Part shown: one piece after another, positions 27,583 to 36,451 of the stretch
Layout of the letters: every line of letters begins with the position of its first letter
Position numbering within the stretch: position 1 is the stretch's first letter
Assembly: GCF_003049645.1 (NCBI RefSeq)
Contig: NZ_PYWK01000002.1
Location: 124,001 to 188,000, forward strand
Source: Metasolibacillus fluoroglycofenilyticus
GTDB lineage: Bacteria > Bacillota > Bacilli > Bacillales_A > Planococcaceae
Length of the DNA: 64,000 nt
Reading direction: 5' to 3'
Notes under the pieces: model-generated
What the model was told of the DNA's origin: nothing
What the model saw: only the letters and a program-made list of their open reading frames with translations
The model's database searches: none
Position numbers and translations under genes: made by a program

Positions 27583-28262
27583 TCATCTCTCTATTTGTCA
27601 TCCTAGTGTTAATTCCTCTTACTTTATATGCGGGTATTACATTATTTGCTGATAGGAAATATTATTTTATTTCAATTGTCATTATAATTTTAGCATCTGT
27701 TCCCTTTTTTCTGTCATTTGAACGGAGAAAGCCTCAGCCGCGCGAAATTTTAGTAATAGCCGTAATGTCTGCTATTTCAGTGGCGGGTCGAGCGTTATTT
27801 GTCATTACCCCCGGCTTCAAGCCGGTCGCTGCAATCACAGCGATTACAGGTTTTTCACTTGGAGCGGAGGCAGGTTTTTTAACAGGAGCCATTTCTGCAT
27901 TAGTATCAAATATGTTTTTTGGACAGGGTCCTTGGACGCCATTTCAAATGTTTATGTGGGGAATGATTGGCTTTATAGCAGGTTTGCTCGGTAAAACAGG
28001 TATCATGCATAAAAAAATTCCTCTTATTTTATTCGGTATTTTTGCAGGCGTTTTCTTTTCCTTCGGTATGGACATTTGGGGAACGATTTCCATGTACGGT
28101 GTTTTCAGCTGGGAAGCTTATGTACTTGCGTTAACTTCCGCTGTACCATTTATGATTGTTTATGCTGTTTCCAATGTGATTTTTTTATTATTATTAGAAA
28201 AGCCTATAAGGGAAAAACTCGAGCGTATTAAAAATAAATATGGCGTATTGGCTGCCAAATAA
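27561..28262 (+). CDS. ECF transporter S component, probably cobalamin-specific (CbrT/CblT-like)
   Basis: This 233-residue protein has about seven membrane helices. After two N-terminal helices comes a typical S-component core (VAAITAITGFSLGAEAGFLTG, then FGQGPWTPFQMFMWGMIGF) with the AxxxA-type surface for the T component. S components bind the vitamin. The cobalamin riboswitch and the DUF4430 partners point to cobalamin or a precursor, and the family resembles CbrT/CblT from memory. It is the last gene of the operon, overlapping the ATPase gene by 22 bases. Confidence 0.85.
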   Translation: MSKNIRLIISLFVILVLIPLTLYAGITLFADRKYYFISIVIIILASVPFFLSFERRKPQPREILVIAVMSAISVAGRALFVITPGFKPVAAITAITGFSLGAEAGFLTGAISALVSNMFFGQGPWTPFQMFMWGMIGFIAGLLGKTGIMHKKIPLILFGIFAGVFFSFGMDIWGTISMYGVFSWEAYVLALTSAVPFMIVYAVSNVIFLLLLEKPIREKLERIKNKYGVLAAK

Positions 28263-28471
28263 GCCCAATTGAAAAATGAGAATGAGTTAGGCTTACTTTC
28301 ATGCTAGTTGAAATAGAAGTGACAAGTGCCCTCATAAACCTTCTAACGAAAATACATTAGTTGGAGGAAATGCGCCAACCGTAATGGAAATCAGCGCTTT
28401 CTTAGACATAGCCCTAAAATAAAATAGTTGAAATCTAGCTAAAATATGTTATCGTAAAATCATAATCGAAT
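28263..28471. other. Intergenic stretch before riboswitch 2
   Basis: No gene is supported here. TAAGCC and GGCTTA (28260-28296) could form a weak hairpin after the S-component stop. The rest is unrecognised and should hold the promoter of riboswitch 2. Confidence 0.4.
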
Positions 28472-28640
28472 ATGATGGTTAAATGAGTGCTTAGCAATGC
28501 TGAGGTAAAAGGGAAATTAGTGAGAAGCTAATGCAGCCCCCGCTACTGTAAGTGCAGATGAAATCACGAAAATCACTGTTCAAGCGAATGGGAAGATGTG
28601 AAAGTAAAAAGAAGCACGAGCCAGGAAACCTGCTCGTTTA
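28472..28640 (+). ncRNA. Cobalamin riboswitch 2
   Basis: It has the same ordered elements as the first aptamer: GAGGTAAAAGGGAAATTAG, GCAGCCCCCGCTACTGTAAG, AATCACTGTTC, GAATGGGAAGATG and the B12 box GAGCCAGGAAACCTGC at 28618-28633. A terminator follows at 28746-28786. It now controls only a truncated cobK. Confidence 0.93.
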
Positions 28641-28745
28641 ATTAGTCACTTGCTTTTCGGAGGGAGAAGTGTAGGCGAGACATCAAATGTAAGGAATGTG
28701 TATATACGAATATATACGCACTTTTTAAACATGGAATCTCATAGC

Positions 28746-28786
28746 CTGTATCTCTTCACTTTTAGAGATACAGCTTTTTTATTTTT
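28746..28786 (+). terminator. Terminator of cobalamin riboswitch 2
   Basis: CTGTATCTCT pairs perfectly with AGAGATACAG around an 8-base loop, followed by CTTTTTTATTTTT. Confidence 0.9.
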
Positions 28787-28815
28787 AAGCACGTTAGACC
28801 ATGAGGAGGGCTCAT

Positions 28816-29100
28816 ATGATTTTATTTATAGAAGGAATAAATGAAACTCGAGAATTAGCTGTCACTTTACAACAACAAGGGCACACTCTTATCACAAAAG
28901 GTACTTGCCTGGCTGGCACCTTTTTAATTAGCGATTTATCAGTTAATGAAATAGTTGATATGATTACACAACACGAGATTACTTGTGTTGTCGATGCTAG
29001 TCATCCCTTTGCTGAAGAAGCATCAAAAACAGCTATGGAAGCTGCTATCAATTGCGGAGTATCCTATGTGCGTTATGAACAACCTCAATTGCTTATGTAA
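28816..29100 (+). pseudogene. cobK: Truncated precorrin-6A reductase (CobK/CbiJ), N-terminal fragment
   Basis: The 94-residue frame starts MILFIEGINETRELA and has CVVDASHPFAEEASKTAMEA and SYVRYEQP, the N-terminal half of CobK/CbiJ, which reduces precorrin-6A during corrin ring synthesis. The family is usually about 250 residues, so about 60% is missing. A stop follows directly after PQLLM and family B repeats begin 24 bases later, suggesting that a deletion removed the rest and any downstream cob genes. AGGAGG lies 6 bases before the ATG at 28816. A functional product is unlikely. Confidence 0.8.
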
Positions 29101-29123
29101 TCAATTACAATGTGACGCAATTG

Positions 29124-29386
29124 ATTGTTAGTTGAACCAATCGGGCTTTTACGGGCAGTTAATCTCTCACTTATCCTTTAGCGTATTTTCACTTAAATCT
29201 TGCAGTGGCCGTCTTACTGCCCGTTAATGCGGGATAAAGTGAACCTTCAATCCGTGGATGCTTTTCTCCACGGATTGTTAGTTGAACCACTCGGGCATTT
29301 ACGGGCAGTTAATCTCCCACTTATCCTTAGCATATTTTCACATAAGTTTTGAAGTGGGCGTCTTACTGCCCGTTAATGCGGGATAA
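29124..29386 (+). repeat. Family B structured repeat, tandem pair
   Basis: Two units, about 29124-29250 and 29275-29386, each have GATTGTTAGTTGAACCA, ACGGGCAGTTAATCTC and TTACTGCCCGTTAATGCGGGATAAA. They are joined by an ATAAAGTGAACCTTCAATC segment and a hairpin (AATCCGTGGA with TCCACGGATT). They lie exactly where cobK is cut off. Confidence 0.7.
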
Positions 29387-29479
29387 ACTATAAGTGATAT
29401 TTTTCATTGCCATCTTTTAATGTTTTAAGTAAGATAAAAACACACTTTCATATTACATTATAAGGGAGGATGGGTGAAA

Positions 29480-29998
29480 ATGAGTGAACAACAATTATTA
29501 AACGCTGGTTATCGTAAATATAGTGGAGAAAAAATCGACGTTTTTTACTCAAAGGATTTATGTGAGCATGTTGGGAACTGTGTTAAAGGGAGCATTGATG
29601 TGTTCAATCCAAAAAGAAAACCGTGGGTACTAGTAGATGCTAAATCTGCTGATGAGGTAGCTCGTATTATTGACACATGCCCAACAAAGGCGTTGCAATA
29701 TGTCTTTAGGAAGGAAGCAATTATGGAAATTACTATTGATGAAAAACGAGTTATCGCTACAAAAGATGGTGTAGAACTTGGCGAGATGACATTCGTCAAT
29801 TCCAACGATAAGTTTTATATTATTGACCATACGGGTGTTTATGATGCTGCACGTGGGTTAGGTGTCGGTAAAAAAATGGTACAGGCATTTGTTGAACATG
29901 CACGCACAAACAATATAAAGATACTTCCATTATGCCCATTCGCTAAAGCTGAGTTTGAAAAAAATCACGAGAGCTATGCGGATGTCTTGCATTCTTAA
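29480..29998 (+). CDS. Fused iron-sulfur (YjdI-like) and GNAT (YjdJ-like) protein
   Basis: This 172-residue protein joins two domains that are separate neighbours in enterobacteria. Residues about 1-75 are a YjdI-type mono-cluster Fe-S domain (CEHVGNC, later DTCPTKAL). Residues about 80-172 are a small GNAT-like YjdJ domain (GVYDAARGLGVGKKMVQAFVEHA, LPLCPFAKAEF). The function of either is unknown. The ATG at 29480 was preferred to a GTG 6 bases upstream because GGGAGG then has a normal spacing. Confidence 0.85.
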   Translation: MSEQQLLNAGYRKYSGEKIDVFYSKDLCEHVGNCVKGSIDVFNPKRKPWVLVDAKSADEVARIIDTCPTKALQYVFRKEAIMEITIDEKRVIATKDGVELGEMTFVNSNDKFYIIDHTGVYDAARGLGVGKKMVQAFVEHARTNNIKILPLCPFAKAEFEKNHESYADVLHS

Positions 29999-30005
29999 TG
30001 TAGTA

Positions 30006-30045
30006 ACGGCTCCGCATGCTTCTTCTGTGAAGAATGCGAAGCCGT
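30006..30045 (+). terminator. Hairpin after the YjdI-YjdJ fusion gene
   Basis: ACGGCTCCGCATGCTTC pairs with GAAGAATGCGAAGCCGT (two mismatches) around a 6-base loop. There is no clear T tract. Confidence 0.5.
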
Positions 30046-30071
30046 AGCAAAGTGATATTGCTTTCCACGAC

Positions 30072-30113
30072 AAAAAGAAGGTGTCTCAAAATAGCTTTTC
30101 AAACACCCTCTTT
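30072..30113 (-). terminator. Terminator of the peptide-transporter operon
   Basis: On the minus strand AAAGAGGGTGT pairs with ACACCTTCTTT (one mismatch), followed by TTTTTG. It lies 40 bases after the stop of the last ATPase gene. Confidence 0.65.
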
Positions 30114-30153
30114 CTGTATATAAAATTCCATTGATTATAGGCTCACTTTATTA

Positions 30154-31125
30154 TCAAGAATGTAAGTGACACGCTACTGCCCTTGAGTCATTTGTAAATT
30201 GTAGTTGTGGCTGCTCCGTTTTGCATTTTTCCATTGCAAATGGGCAGCGAGTATGAAAGTGGCAGCCAGTTGGTGGTGATGTTGGACTTGGCAAATCTCC
30301 TTTTATAATGATGCGCTCTTTACTTTTTTCCTCTGTTACTTGAGGTACTGCTGAGATAAGCGCCTCTGTATAAGGATGTAAAGGTTTGGAAAATATCGTT
30401 TCAGTATCGCCAATTTCTACAATTCTCCCTAAATACATAACCATTATTCGGTCTGCTATATATTGAACAACAGAAAGGTCATGCGTGATAAACATATAGG
30501 TTAAATCATATTCCTCTTGTAAATCCTTCAGTAAATTTAATATTTGAGCTTGGACAGATATATCGAGTGCTGAAACAGGTTCATCTGCAATAATTAACTT
30601 CGGATTTAAGACAAGCGCTCTAGCTATCCCGATACGCTGACGTTGACCGCCACTGAATTCATGTGGGTATCGCGATAAATAGGATTCGTCTAACCCCACA
30701 TCTTTCATAATGTTTTTAATAATTTTTTGCCGTTCCTGCTTTGTTCCAATTTTATGAACAATTAATGGCTCTAATAAGGTTCTCTCAATCGTCCATCTAG
30801 GATTTAAGCTTGCGTAAGGGTCTTGGAAAATCATTTGCATACTGCGACGTACTTCCTTTAATTTTGGTCCTTTGCAATTCATTAAAGACTTGCCCTCAAG
30901 CAAAATATCACCTGTTGTAGCTTCTAATAATTGAATAATGACTTTAGCTAAAGTTGATTTTCCGCAGCCACTTTCACCAACAATCCCTAATGTTTCGCCT
31001 TTTTTAATATGAAAATCGACATTATCAACAGCCTTTACAACTGTAGCACCCGCTTTGTTTTTTTTCATCGGATAATATTTTTTGAGCTCTTTTACATTTA
31101 GTATTACTTCATCCTTGATTTCCAT
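30154..31125 (-). CDS. Oligopeptide/dipeptide ABC transporter ATPase (OppF/DppF-like)
   Basis: This 323-residue ATPase has GESGCGKST, SGGQRQRIGIARAL, IIADEPVSALD and the C-terminal oligo_HPY region with the Cys pattern CHFHTRCPFAMEKC. It is the last gene of a ten-gene same-strand cluster and overlaps the OppD-like gene by 17 bases. It pairs with that ATPase to drive the OppB/OppC permeases. Confidence 0.93.
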   Translation of the reverse strand: MEIKDEVILNVKELKKYYPMKKNKAGATVVKAVDNVDFHIKKGETLGIVGESGCGKSTLAKVIIQLLEATTGDILLEGKSLMNCKGPKLKEVRRSMQMIFQDPYASLNPRWTIERTLLEPLIVHKIGTKQERQKIIKNIMKDVGLDESYLSRYPHEFSGGQRQRIGIARALVLNPKLIIADEPVSALDISVQAQILNLLKDLQEEYDLTYMFITHDLSVVQYIADRIMVMYLGRIVEIGDTETIFSKPLHPYTEALISAVPQVTEEKSKERIIIKGDLPSPTSPPTGCHFHTRCPFAMEKCKTEQPQLQFTNDSRAVACHLHS

Positions 31126-32110
31126 TCGTACTCACCGCCTCGTTTTCATATAACCAACAAGCAACGCTCGTCTGATTTTCTTGAGTTATTAATTCAGGTG
31201 GTACTTCATGACATTTTTTCATTGCTTGTGGACAACGATCCGCAAATCTACAGCCTTTAGACCAATTTCCCGGTCTTGGCACGTTTCCTTTAATATACGA
31301 TAATCGTGCTTGTCCAGCTGCTGTTGTTGGTAAAGATGCTAATAATCCTTGTGTATAAGGATGTAAAGGCTTATGCAATACATCCTTAACCTTACCTATT
31401 TCTACAATGCGCCCAGCATACATAACCGCTACACGATCACAGGATTCATGTACAACACCTAAATCATGTGTGATTAACATCAATGCCATATTATTATTTG
31501 CCTGAATTTCTTTAATTAAATCTATAATTTGTGCTTGTATCGTAACATCTAAAGCGGTAGTCGGTTCATCTGCTATAAGTAATTTAGGCTTGCATATAAT
31601 TGCCATAGCAATCATAATTCTTTGACGCATACCGCCTGATAACTGGTGAGGATAGTTTTTTACGATTTCTTCAGGTCTTGATATGCCGACTTGTTTAATT
31701 AATTGAATAATTTCTTCTTTTCGCTCTGATTTATTTAATTTCGTATGAATTTTTAATACTTCTTCGATTTGTTTCCCTATTTTCATTACAGGATTTAAAG
31801 CAGTCATAGGTTCTTGGAAGATCATCGACAACTCAACAGCTCGTATTTTTTTATATTTTTTTCGTGTTAATTGGCTTAAATCATATTGCTCCGCAAAGCA
31901 TAATGTATCAGCCTGTATTGTTAGCGGTTTTTTTATTAAACCCATAATCGAAAGCGCTGTTAATGACTTACCACATCCACTCTCACCAACAATGCCTATC
32001 GATTCTCGTTCATATATATCAAATGAAATCCCATCAACAATATTCACTTTGTCCTTCTCTTTATGAAATGAAGTTGACAAATTATTTACCTCTAATACTT
32101 TTTGTGTCAA
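31109..32110 (-). CDS. Oligopeptide/dipeptide ABC transporter ATPase (OppD/DppD-like)
   Basis: This 333-residue ATPase has GESGCGKSL in Walker A (Leu in place of the usual Thr/Ser second position), LSGGMRQRIMIAMAI, LIADEPTTALD and the C-terminal CRFADRCPQAMKKC motif. It is the partner of the OppF-like ATPase. It follows the aminotransferase gene after 30 bases. Confidence 0.92.
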   Translation of the reverse strand: MTQKVLEVNNLSTSFHKEKDKVNIVDGISFDIYERESIGIVGESGCGKSLTALSIMGLIKKPLTIQADTLCFAEQYDLSQLTRKKYKKIRAVELSMIFQEPMTALNPVMKIGKQIEEVLKIHTKLNKSERKEEIIQLIKQVGISRPEEIVKNYPHQLSGGMRQRIMIAMAIICKPKLLIADEPTTALDVTIQAQIIDLIKEIQANNNMALMLITHDLGVVHESCDRVAVMYAGRIVEIGKVKDVLHKPLHPYTQGLLASLPTTAAGQARLSYIKGNVPRPGNWSKGCRFADRCPQAMKKCHEVPPELITQENQTSVACWLYENEAVSTNGNQG

Positions 32111-32140
32111 TTGAATCCCTCCTCACCTTCATAGCACTGT

Positions 32141-33448
32141 TTAAATTTTTGCTACTTGTTTCAATGCCTTTTCCATTGCTGCCTCAAGTATCGTTAGCTC
32201 CTTATCCTCATGTGCCAATGAAATAGCGTGATGAGACAATGGCTTTGCTAAGCAGTACAATTGGTCGCCCTGCATTGATTGAATAAAAGCGATGTATTGC
32301 TCTGCATTCCCATGTGCAGCCTCACGATAATTTGTTGGCTTCTCTTTTGTAAAATACCAATGAATATGCCCACCCTTTCCAACCATATGCGCATCAATGT
32401 TTAGCTCGCTTGCCTTAGAATTAAAGAATTTGATTAATCTTTCTGTACGTTCATCCAACTTTTGTAATACATTTTCTTCTTCATATACTTCGAAAAATGC
32501 TAAAGCTGCTGCTAAAGAAGATTGATGACCATTGTATGTTCCAACAAACGCATAACCGCCTGGTTTCGCCTCCGCAATTTGCATAATTTCTTTTTTACCA
32601 GCTACCGCTGATAATGGAAAACCATTTGCAATTGCTTTACCAAAAGTTGATAAATCAGGCGTCACACCAATTCTTTTTTGATAGCCGCCTTCTGATTCCC
32701 TAAAGCCTGTTAATAGCTCATCGAAAATAAGAACAATATTGTATTTTGTACATAGTTCTCTTACAGCCTTTAAAAATTCAATATTTCCAGATATATAGCC
32801 TATATCAATTAATGTTGGCTCTAACACAAGCGCAGCTAAACGCTCATGATTTTCCTCAATAATTTTTTGTGTTGCTTCAATATTATTAAAAGGAATCACA
32901 ACTGTACTTTCTACAATTTTTTGATTTAAGCCTGTCGAGCCTGGTAACGGATTTGGTTTATCTGCTTCTCCCGCCTGTGATAAATCTGCCCAAGTGCTGA
33001 CATTGACTACATCACTCCAACCATTATACGCGCCTTCCACAACAGCTACATCTTGCTTATTTGTGTAAGAGCGAGCCATCATAATTGCATGTAGCACCGC
33101 CTCCGTACCTGTATTTGAAAATCTAACTTGCTCAGCAGTTGGCACAAACTCTAAAAACTTTTTAGCTACCTTTACTGATAATGGTGTTTCAACCCCTGTA
33201 ATAATGCCGGATTCTAAATTGGCATGATATTTCTCCATAAATTTCTTATGATTATGCCCTAAAATAATTGCACCATTGCCTAACACAATATCTAGATATT
33301 CATTGCCATCTAAATCCGTTAAGTATGCACCATTTCCCTTTTTATAATATGTAGGATGTGGTGCAACAAAACGACTATTTGAATTCACGCCACTTGGTGA
33401 ATAATTCCTCATTTCCTCATACATTTTACGCGATAATTGTAAGCTCAT
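32141..33448 (-). CDS. Class III aminotransferase (glutamate-1-semialdehyde aminomutase-like)
   Basis: This 435-residue PLP enzyme has the class III pattern, with LIFDELLTGFRESEGG and the PLP lysine in STFGKAIANGFPLSA. Overall it resembles HemL, but it is encoded in a peptide-transport and hydrolase cluster rather than with haem genes, so an amino-acid or diamino-acid transaminase is more likely. The ATG at 33448 was chosen because TAGGAGAG lies 6 bases before it; the longer frame starts with TTG and has no such site. Confidence 0.88.
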   Translation of the reverse strand: MSLQLSRKMYEEMRNYSPSGVNSNSRFVAPHPTYYKKGNGAYLTDLDGNEYLDIVLGNGAIILGHNHKKFMEKYHANLESGIITGVETPLSVKVAKKFLEFVPTAEQVRFSNTGTEAVLHAIMMARSYTNKQDVAVVEGAYNGWSDVVNVSTWADLSQAGEADKPNPLPGSTGLNQKIVESTVVIPFNNIEATQKIIEENHERLAALVLEPTLIDIGYISGNIEFLKAVRELCTKYNIVLIFDELLTGFRESEGGYQKRIGVTPDLSTFGKAIANGFPLSAVAGKKEIMQIAEAKPGGYAFVGTYNGHQSSLAAALAFFEVYEEENVLQKLDERTERLIKFFNSKASELNIDAHMVGKGGHIHWYFTKEKPTNYREAAHGNAEQYIAFIQSMQGDQLYCLAKPLSHHAISLAHEDKELTILEAAMEKALKQVAKI

Positions 33449-33462
33449 CAAAATCTCTCCTA

Positions 33463-34659
33463 TCAAAATATTTTTAACTCATCAGCAGTTAGCATGTTTT
33501 CATATAATAAGTGATAAAAATCTTGTTTTTCCTCTATGGGAACACTTTGTACGATAGGTAGTAGACTTTCTAACCCTCGATAATAAGAATAAATAAAAGG
33601 CCCTCTAATAAAATCCTCAATAAACGATATTCTCGATTTAATCCAATTTTCTTGTCCAAAAGCTTGGCTGGCTAAATAATTAGCAACCTCTGATTTATCT
33701 AGCTGTAATTCATTTAATAGATAGCTTGCATTTAATGTCGTACACATCTTTAATTGCTGAGCTGTTTTTGCAATTTCATCATGTTCATTTTCATCCCAGC
33801 CTAAAAAGATTTGACCACAATCTGCAATTCCTTCAAAAATAGGGCTGGATGCAGAGTTTGTAATAACTAAGCTAGCATCTAATGGGATTTTTCCGCATTT
33901 GACAGCCTGTTCTCTTTTATACATATGTGTGAAATGCCCTGGAAACACTTCATGCGTCACTAAATGCTTTAAATCCTCATATGTGTAGTGATAGTCAGCA
34001 TTAATAAGCATTTCGCGTGATTTATAATCTGCATATGCGGAAAATGGTACATCTTTTACAAGCTTTGGCTTTGCTTCAATGCTATGAATATCATCGAACA
34101 TTTTGCGACTTACATCCTCTTTGGCGGTTTGTATTAAATTTGTTAAAACAGCTAGCATATCATCTGTTTCAACTTTTCTGTCTTCAAACCATTTTTTATA
34201 CATTTGCTGCACTGTGCCGCTATAGCCTGCTGCTTTCAATTGGGCTTCAAGCCTTTGCTGAATTCTATTTATTTTCCACCCTGCTACAGGATTTGAGTCT
34301 ACAAATAATAAGTTTCTTACTATGTTGCGAAATGAATGCGCCTTGCCCTCTAAATAGCGAATATAGTACATCATTCCATTTATTTGCTTTGCCATATATT
34401 CACGTCTTAATTCATTTTGAATATTATTCAATCGACTATAAAGCGACCTATAATCCTCTAAAATATGTGCAAAGCTGCCGTATTGATAGACTTGTGATTC
34501 AACAAGCTGTACAGGTACTAGCCCCTCTGTTTTCAAAAAACCATTTTGGCTACTGTTTTGTGTTTTTTTATAAAACTCATCTAGACCTAATGTGATTTTC
34601 ACGAATTCCTCTGATAATTCAAAATCCTCGTCGCAATAAGTGATGGTCATTTTAGTCAT
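33463..34659 (-). CDS. DUF885-like putative metallopeptidase
   Basis: This 398-residue protein has HEVFPGHFTHMY, the HExxPGH zinc-type motif of the DUF885 family, and EGIADCGQIFLGW, which may supply the third ligand. The rest is helical. DUF885 proteins are predicted peptidases; the substrate is unknown. The start at 34659 (AAGGA just upstream) overlaps the deacylase gene by 8 bases. A longer frame to 34728 would run through the end of that gene and has no ribosome binding site. A second in-frame ATG at 34650 is also possible. Confidence 0.78.
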   Translation of the reverse strand: MTKMTITYCDEDFELSEEFVKITLGLDEFYKKTQNSSQNGFLKTEGLVPVQLVESQVYQYGSFAHILEDYRSLYSRLNNIQNELRREYMAKQINGMMYYIRYLEGKAHSFRNIVRNLLFVDSNPVAGWKINRIQQRLEAQLKAAGYSGTVQQMYKKWFEDRKVETDDMLAVLTNLIQTAKEDVSRKMFDDIHSIEAKPKLVKDVPFSAYADYKSREMLINADYHYTYEDLKHLVTHEVFPGHFTHMYKREQAVKCGKIPLDASLVITNSASSPIFEGIADCGQIFLGWDENEHDEIAKTAQQLKMCTTLNASYLLNELQLDKSEVANYLASQAFGQENWIKSRISFIEDFIRGPFIYSYYRGLESLLPIVQSVPIEEKQDFYHLLYENMLTADELKIF

Positions 34660-35578
34660 TTTCCTTCGACTCCATATTCCCAAGCATCCATCCATAATCA
34701 CCCGAATTAACCGTTCCAACATAGCCACGCATTAATATCATCACATTTTTTTCAAATGGTGCTTTAATCGTTTCTAGTAGCTCAAATGTTTTAGGGTTAT
34801 AAATTTCTGCAATTGTTTGCTGCCCTTCGATAATTTTATTTACATAGCTAAAATCAAAAGCGGGTACTAGCATCCCTCCCTGAGTTGGTCGGATACTAGC
34901 AATTTCAGTTAATACAACTTGATTTTCTACTGTTTTCAATTCCCCATCTATTACTTTTAAATAAACTAATTGATTAATAATTCCTTCTACACCACGTGCA
35001 ATATCCTTTTCGTAGTTAGGTCCCCCACCAATTTCAATTGTGACAGAAGGTATATTTAATTCTGTCGTTACGGTAGCAGTTGTGCCTTCATAGCTTACTG
35101 CTGGTCTATATAAATAAGGAGATAAAAAGGCTTTTGATAAACCTTCATCATTATGAATGTAGACATAATCGACAATCGGGATTTTACCACCAGCATGAAT
35201 ATCAATAAATGCATCTATTTTTTCTAATATTTCCTTTGTAAACTTAAAAGCAAGTTGGTCTGTAATCCAGCCTTTTTCATCACCAGGGAAAACACGATTT
35301 AAATTATTCATATCGAGTGGTGTATTGCGTGTAACACTTTCAAATGCAAGTTGGTTAACGATTGGGATAAGCCATACTTGCCCCTTTAGCTCATAGTTCT
35401 CTAACTCCTTTGCTACACGGCGAATGATTTCTGCACCAATTAACTCATCTCCATGCACAGCACCAGAAATAGCAACAATTGGGCCTTCAACTGTACCTTT
35501 ATATTTATGAACTCCAAATGTCACCTTCTCACCATTTGATAAATGTGTGATTTCGATTTCTTCATATGTTTTTTTCAT
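34652..35578 (-). CDS. AstE/AspA-family deacylase (M14-like zinc hydrolase)
   Basis: This 308-residue protein belongs to the succinylglutamate desuccinylase/aspartoacylase family. The zinc ligands are in AVHGDELIGAE and FIDIHAGG; the NLNRVFPGD motif and the catalytic Glu in TIEIGGG are present. Such enzymes remove acyl groups from N-acyl amino acids, for example DoeB in ectoine breakdown. It sits between the permease gene and the DUF885-like gene in the cluster. Confidence 0.87.
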   Translation of the reverse strand: MKKTYEEIEITHLSNGEKVTFGVHKYKGTVEGPIVAISGAVHGDELIGAEIIRRVAKELENYELKGQVWLIPIVNQLAFESVTRNTPLDMNNLNRVFPGDEKGWITDQLAFKFTKEILEKIDAFIDIHAGGKIPIVDYVYIHNDEGLSKAFLSPYLYRPAVSYEGTTATVTTELNIPSVTIEIGGGPNYEKDIARGVEGIINQLVYLKVIDGELKTVENQVVLTEIASIRPTQGGMLVPAFDFSYVNKIIEGQQTIAEIYNPKTFELLETIKAPFEKNVMILMRGYVGTVNSGDYGWMLGNMESKEND

Positions 35579-35600
35579 TGCTATTCTCCTCTTCCATTTG

Positions 35601-36437
35601 TTATTTTTCTAGTTTATTGTCAGTTAAATCGCGAATGCCATCACCTAATAGGTTGAAGCCTAACACTGTAATGATAATAGCTAATCCCGGATACAATGAC
35701 AGATGGGCTGTTTCGCGAATATATTTCATTCCAAATGCCAACGTCCAACCCCAGCTGGCTTCAGGTGGTTCTATACCTAAACCTAAAAAACTAAGAGTAG
35801 CTTCAGATACAATAGCAACACCTAAGCCTAAAGTAGCTATTACAATAATTGATGACATTGTATTAGGTAAAATATTGTAAAAAATAATTCTAAAATTGGA
35901 TGACCCAATTGTTTTAGCAGCCTGTACAAATTCTTCTTCTTTAATCGAGAGGACATTCCCCCTCACAACTCGAGCATAATTTGTCCAATAAACGAGTCCA
36001 ATTGCTATAATTACGTTTTCAATACCTGGTCCTAATGCAGCGACTAATGCAATTGCTAAAAGCACTACAGGAAACGACAGGAAAATATCAACAATTCTCA
36101 TAAAGAAGGCATCAATCCAGCCACCATAATAACCTGCTATCAAGCCAATCGCTACTCCAATTAGCATCGAAATAGCTACTGAACTTATGCCAACGATTAA
36201 TGATACTCTCGCACCGTAAATAATTCGTGTTAATAAATCTCTGCCATATTGATCTGTTCCAAGAAGATGACCTTTTTCTCCTGGCTTCAATAATATTTCA
36301 TTCATATTCATTTCATATGGATCATGTGTAGCTATCAAAGGAGCAAAAATTGCACATAGCACTAGCAATATAACGATTGTGCCCCCAATTACTATGGACT
36401 TATTTTTTAAAATTCTCTTTATGTCAACGCCATTCAA
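35601..36437 (-). CDS. ABC transporter permease (OppC/DppC-like)
   Basis: This 278-residue permease has an N-terminal extension typical of OppC (HDPYEMN, LLGTDQYGRDLLTRIIYGARVSL) and six helices, with the EAA loop (FVQAAKTIGSSN). It pairs with the OppB-like permease encoded 14 bases upstream. Confidence 0.95.
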   Translation of the reverse strand: MNGVDIKRILKNKSIVIGGTIVILLVLCAIFAPLIATHDPYEMNMNEILLKPGEKGHLLGTDQYGRDLLTRIIYGARVSLIVGISSVAISMLIGVAIGLIAGYYGGWIDAFFMRIVDIFLSFPVVLLAIALVAALGPGIENVIIAIGLVYWTNYARVVRGNVLSIKEEEFVQAAKTIGSSNFRIIFYNILPNTMSSIIVIATLGLGVAIVSEATLSFLGLGIEPPEASWGWTLAFGMKYIRETAHLSLYPGLAIIITVLGFNLLGDGIRDLTDNKLEK

Positions 36438-36451
36438 AATTGTCCCCTCCT

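Noticed and set aside
32141..33448. HemL (haem biosynthesis glutamate-1-semialdehyde aminomutase)
   Set aside because: No other hem genes are near and the gene lies inside a transporter and hydrolase operon, so the specific hemL name is not supported.
34017..34595. Plus-strand ORF of 192 codons
   Set aside because: It is antisense to the DUF885-like gene, with Leu/His/Tyr-rich shadow composition.
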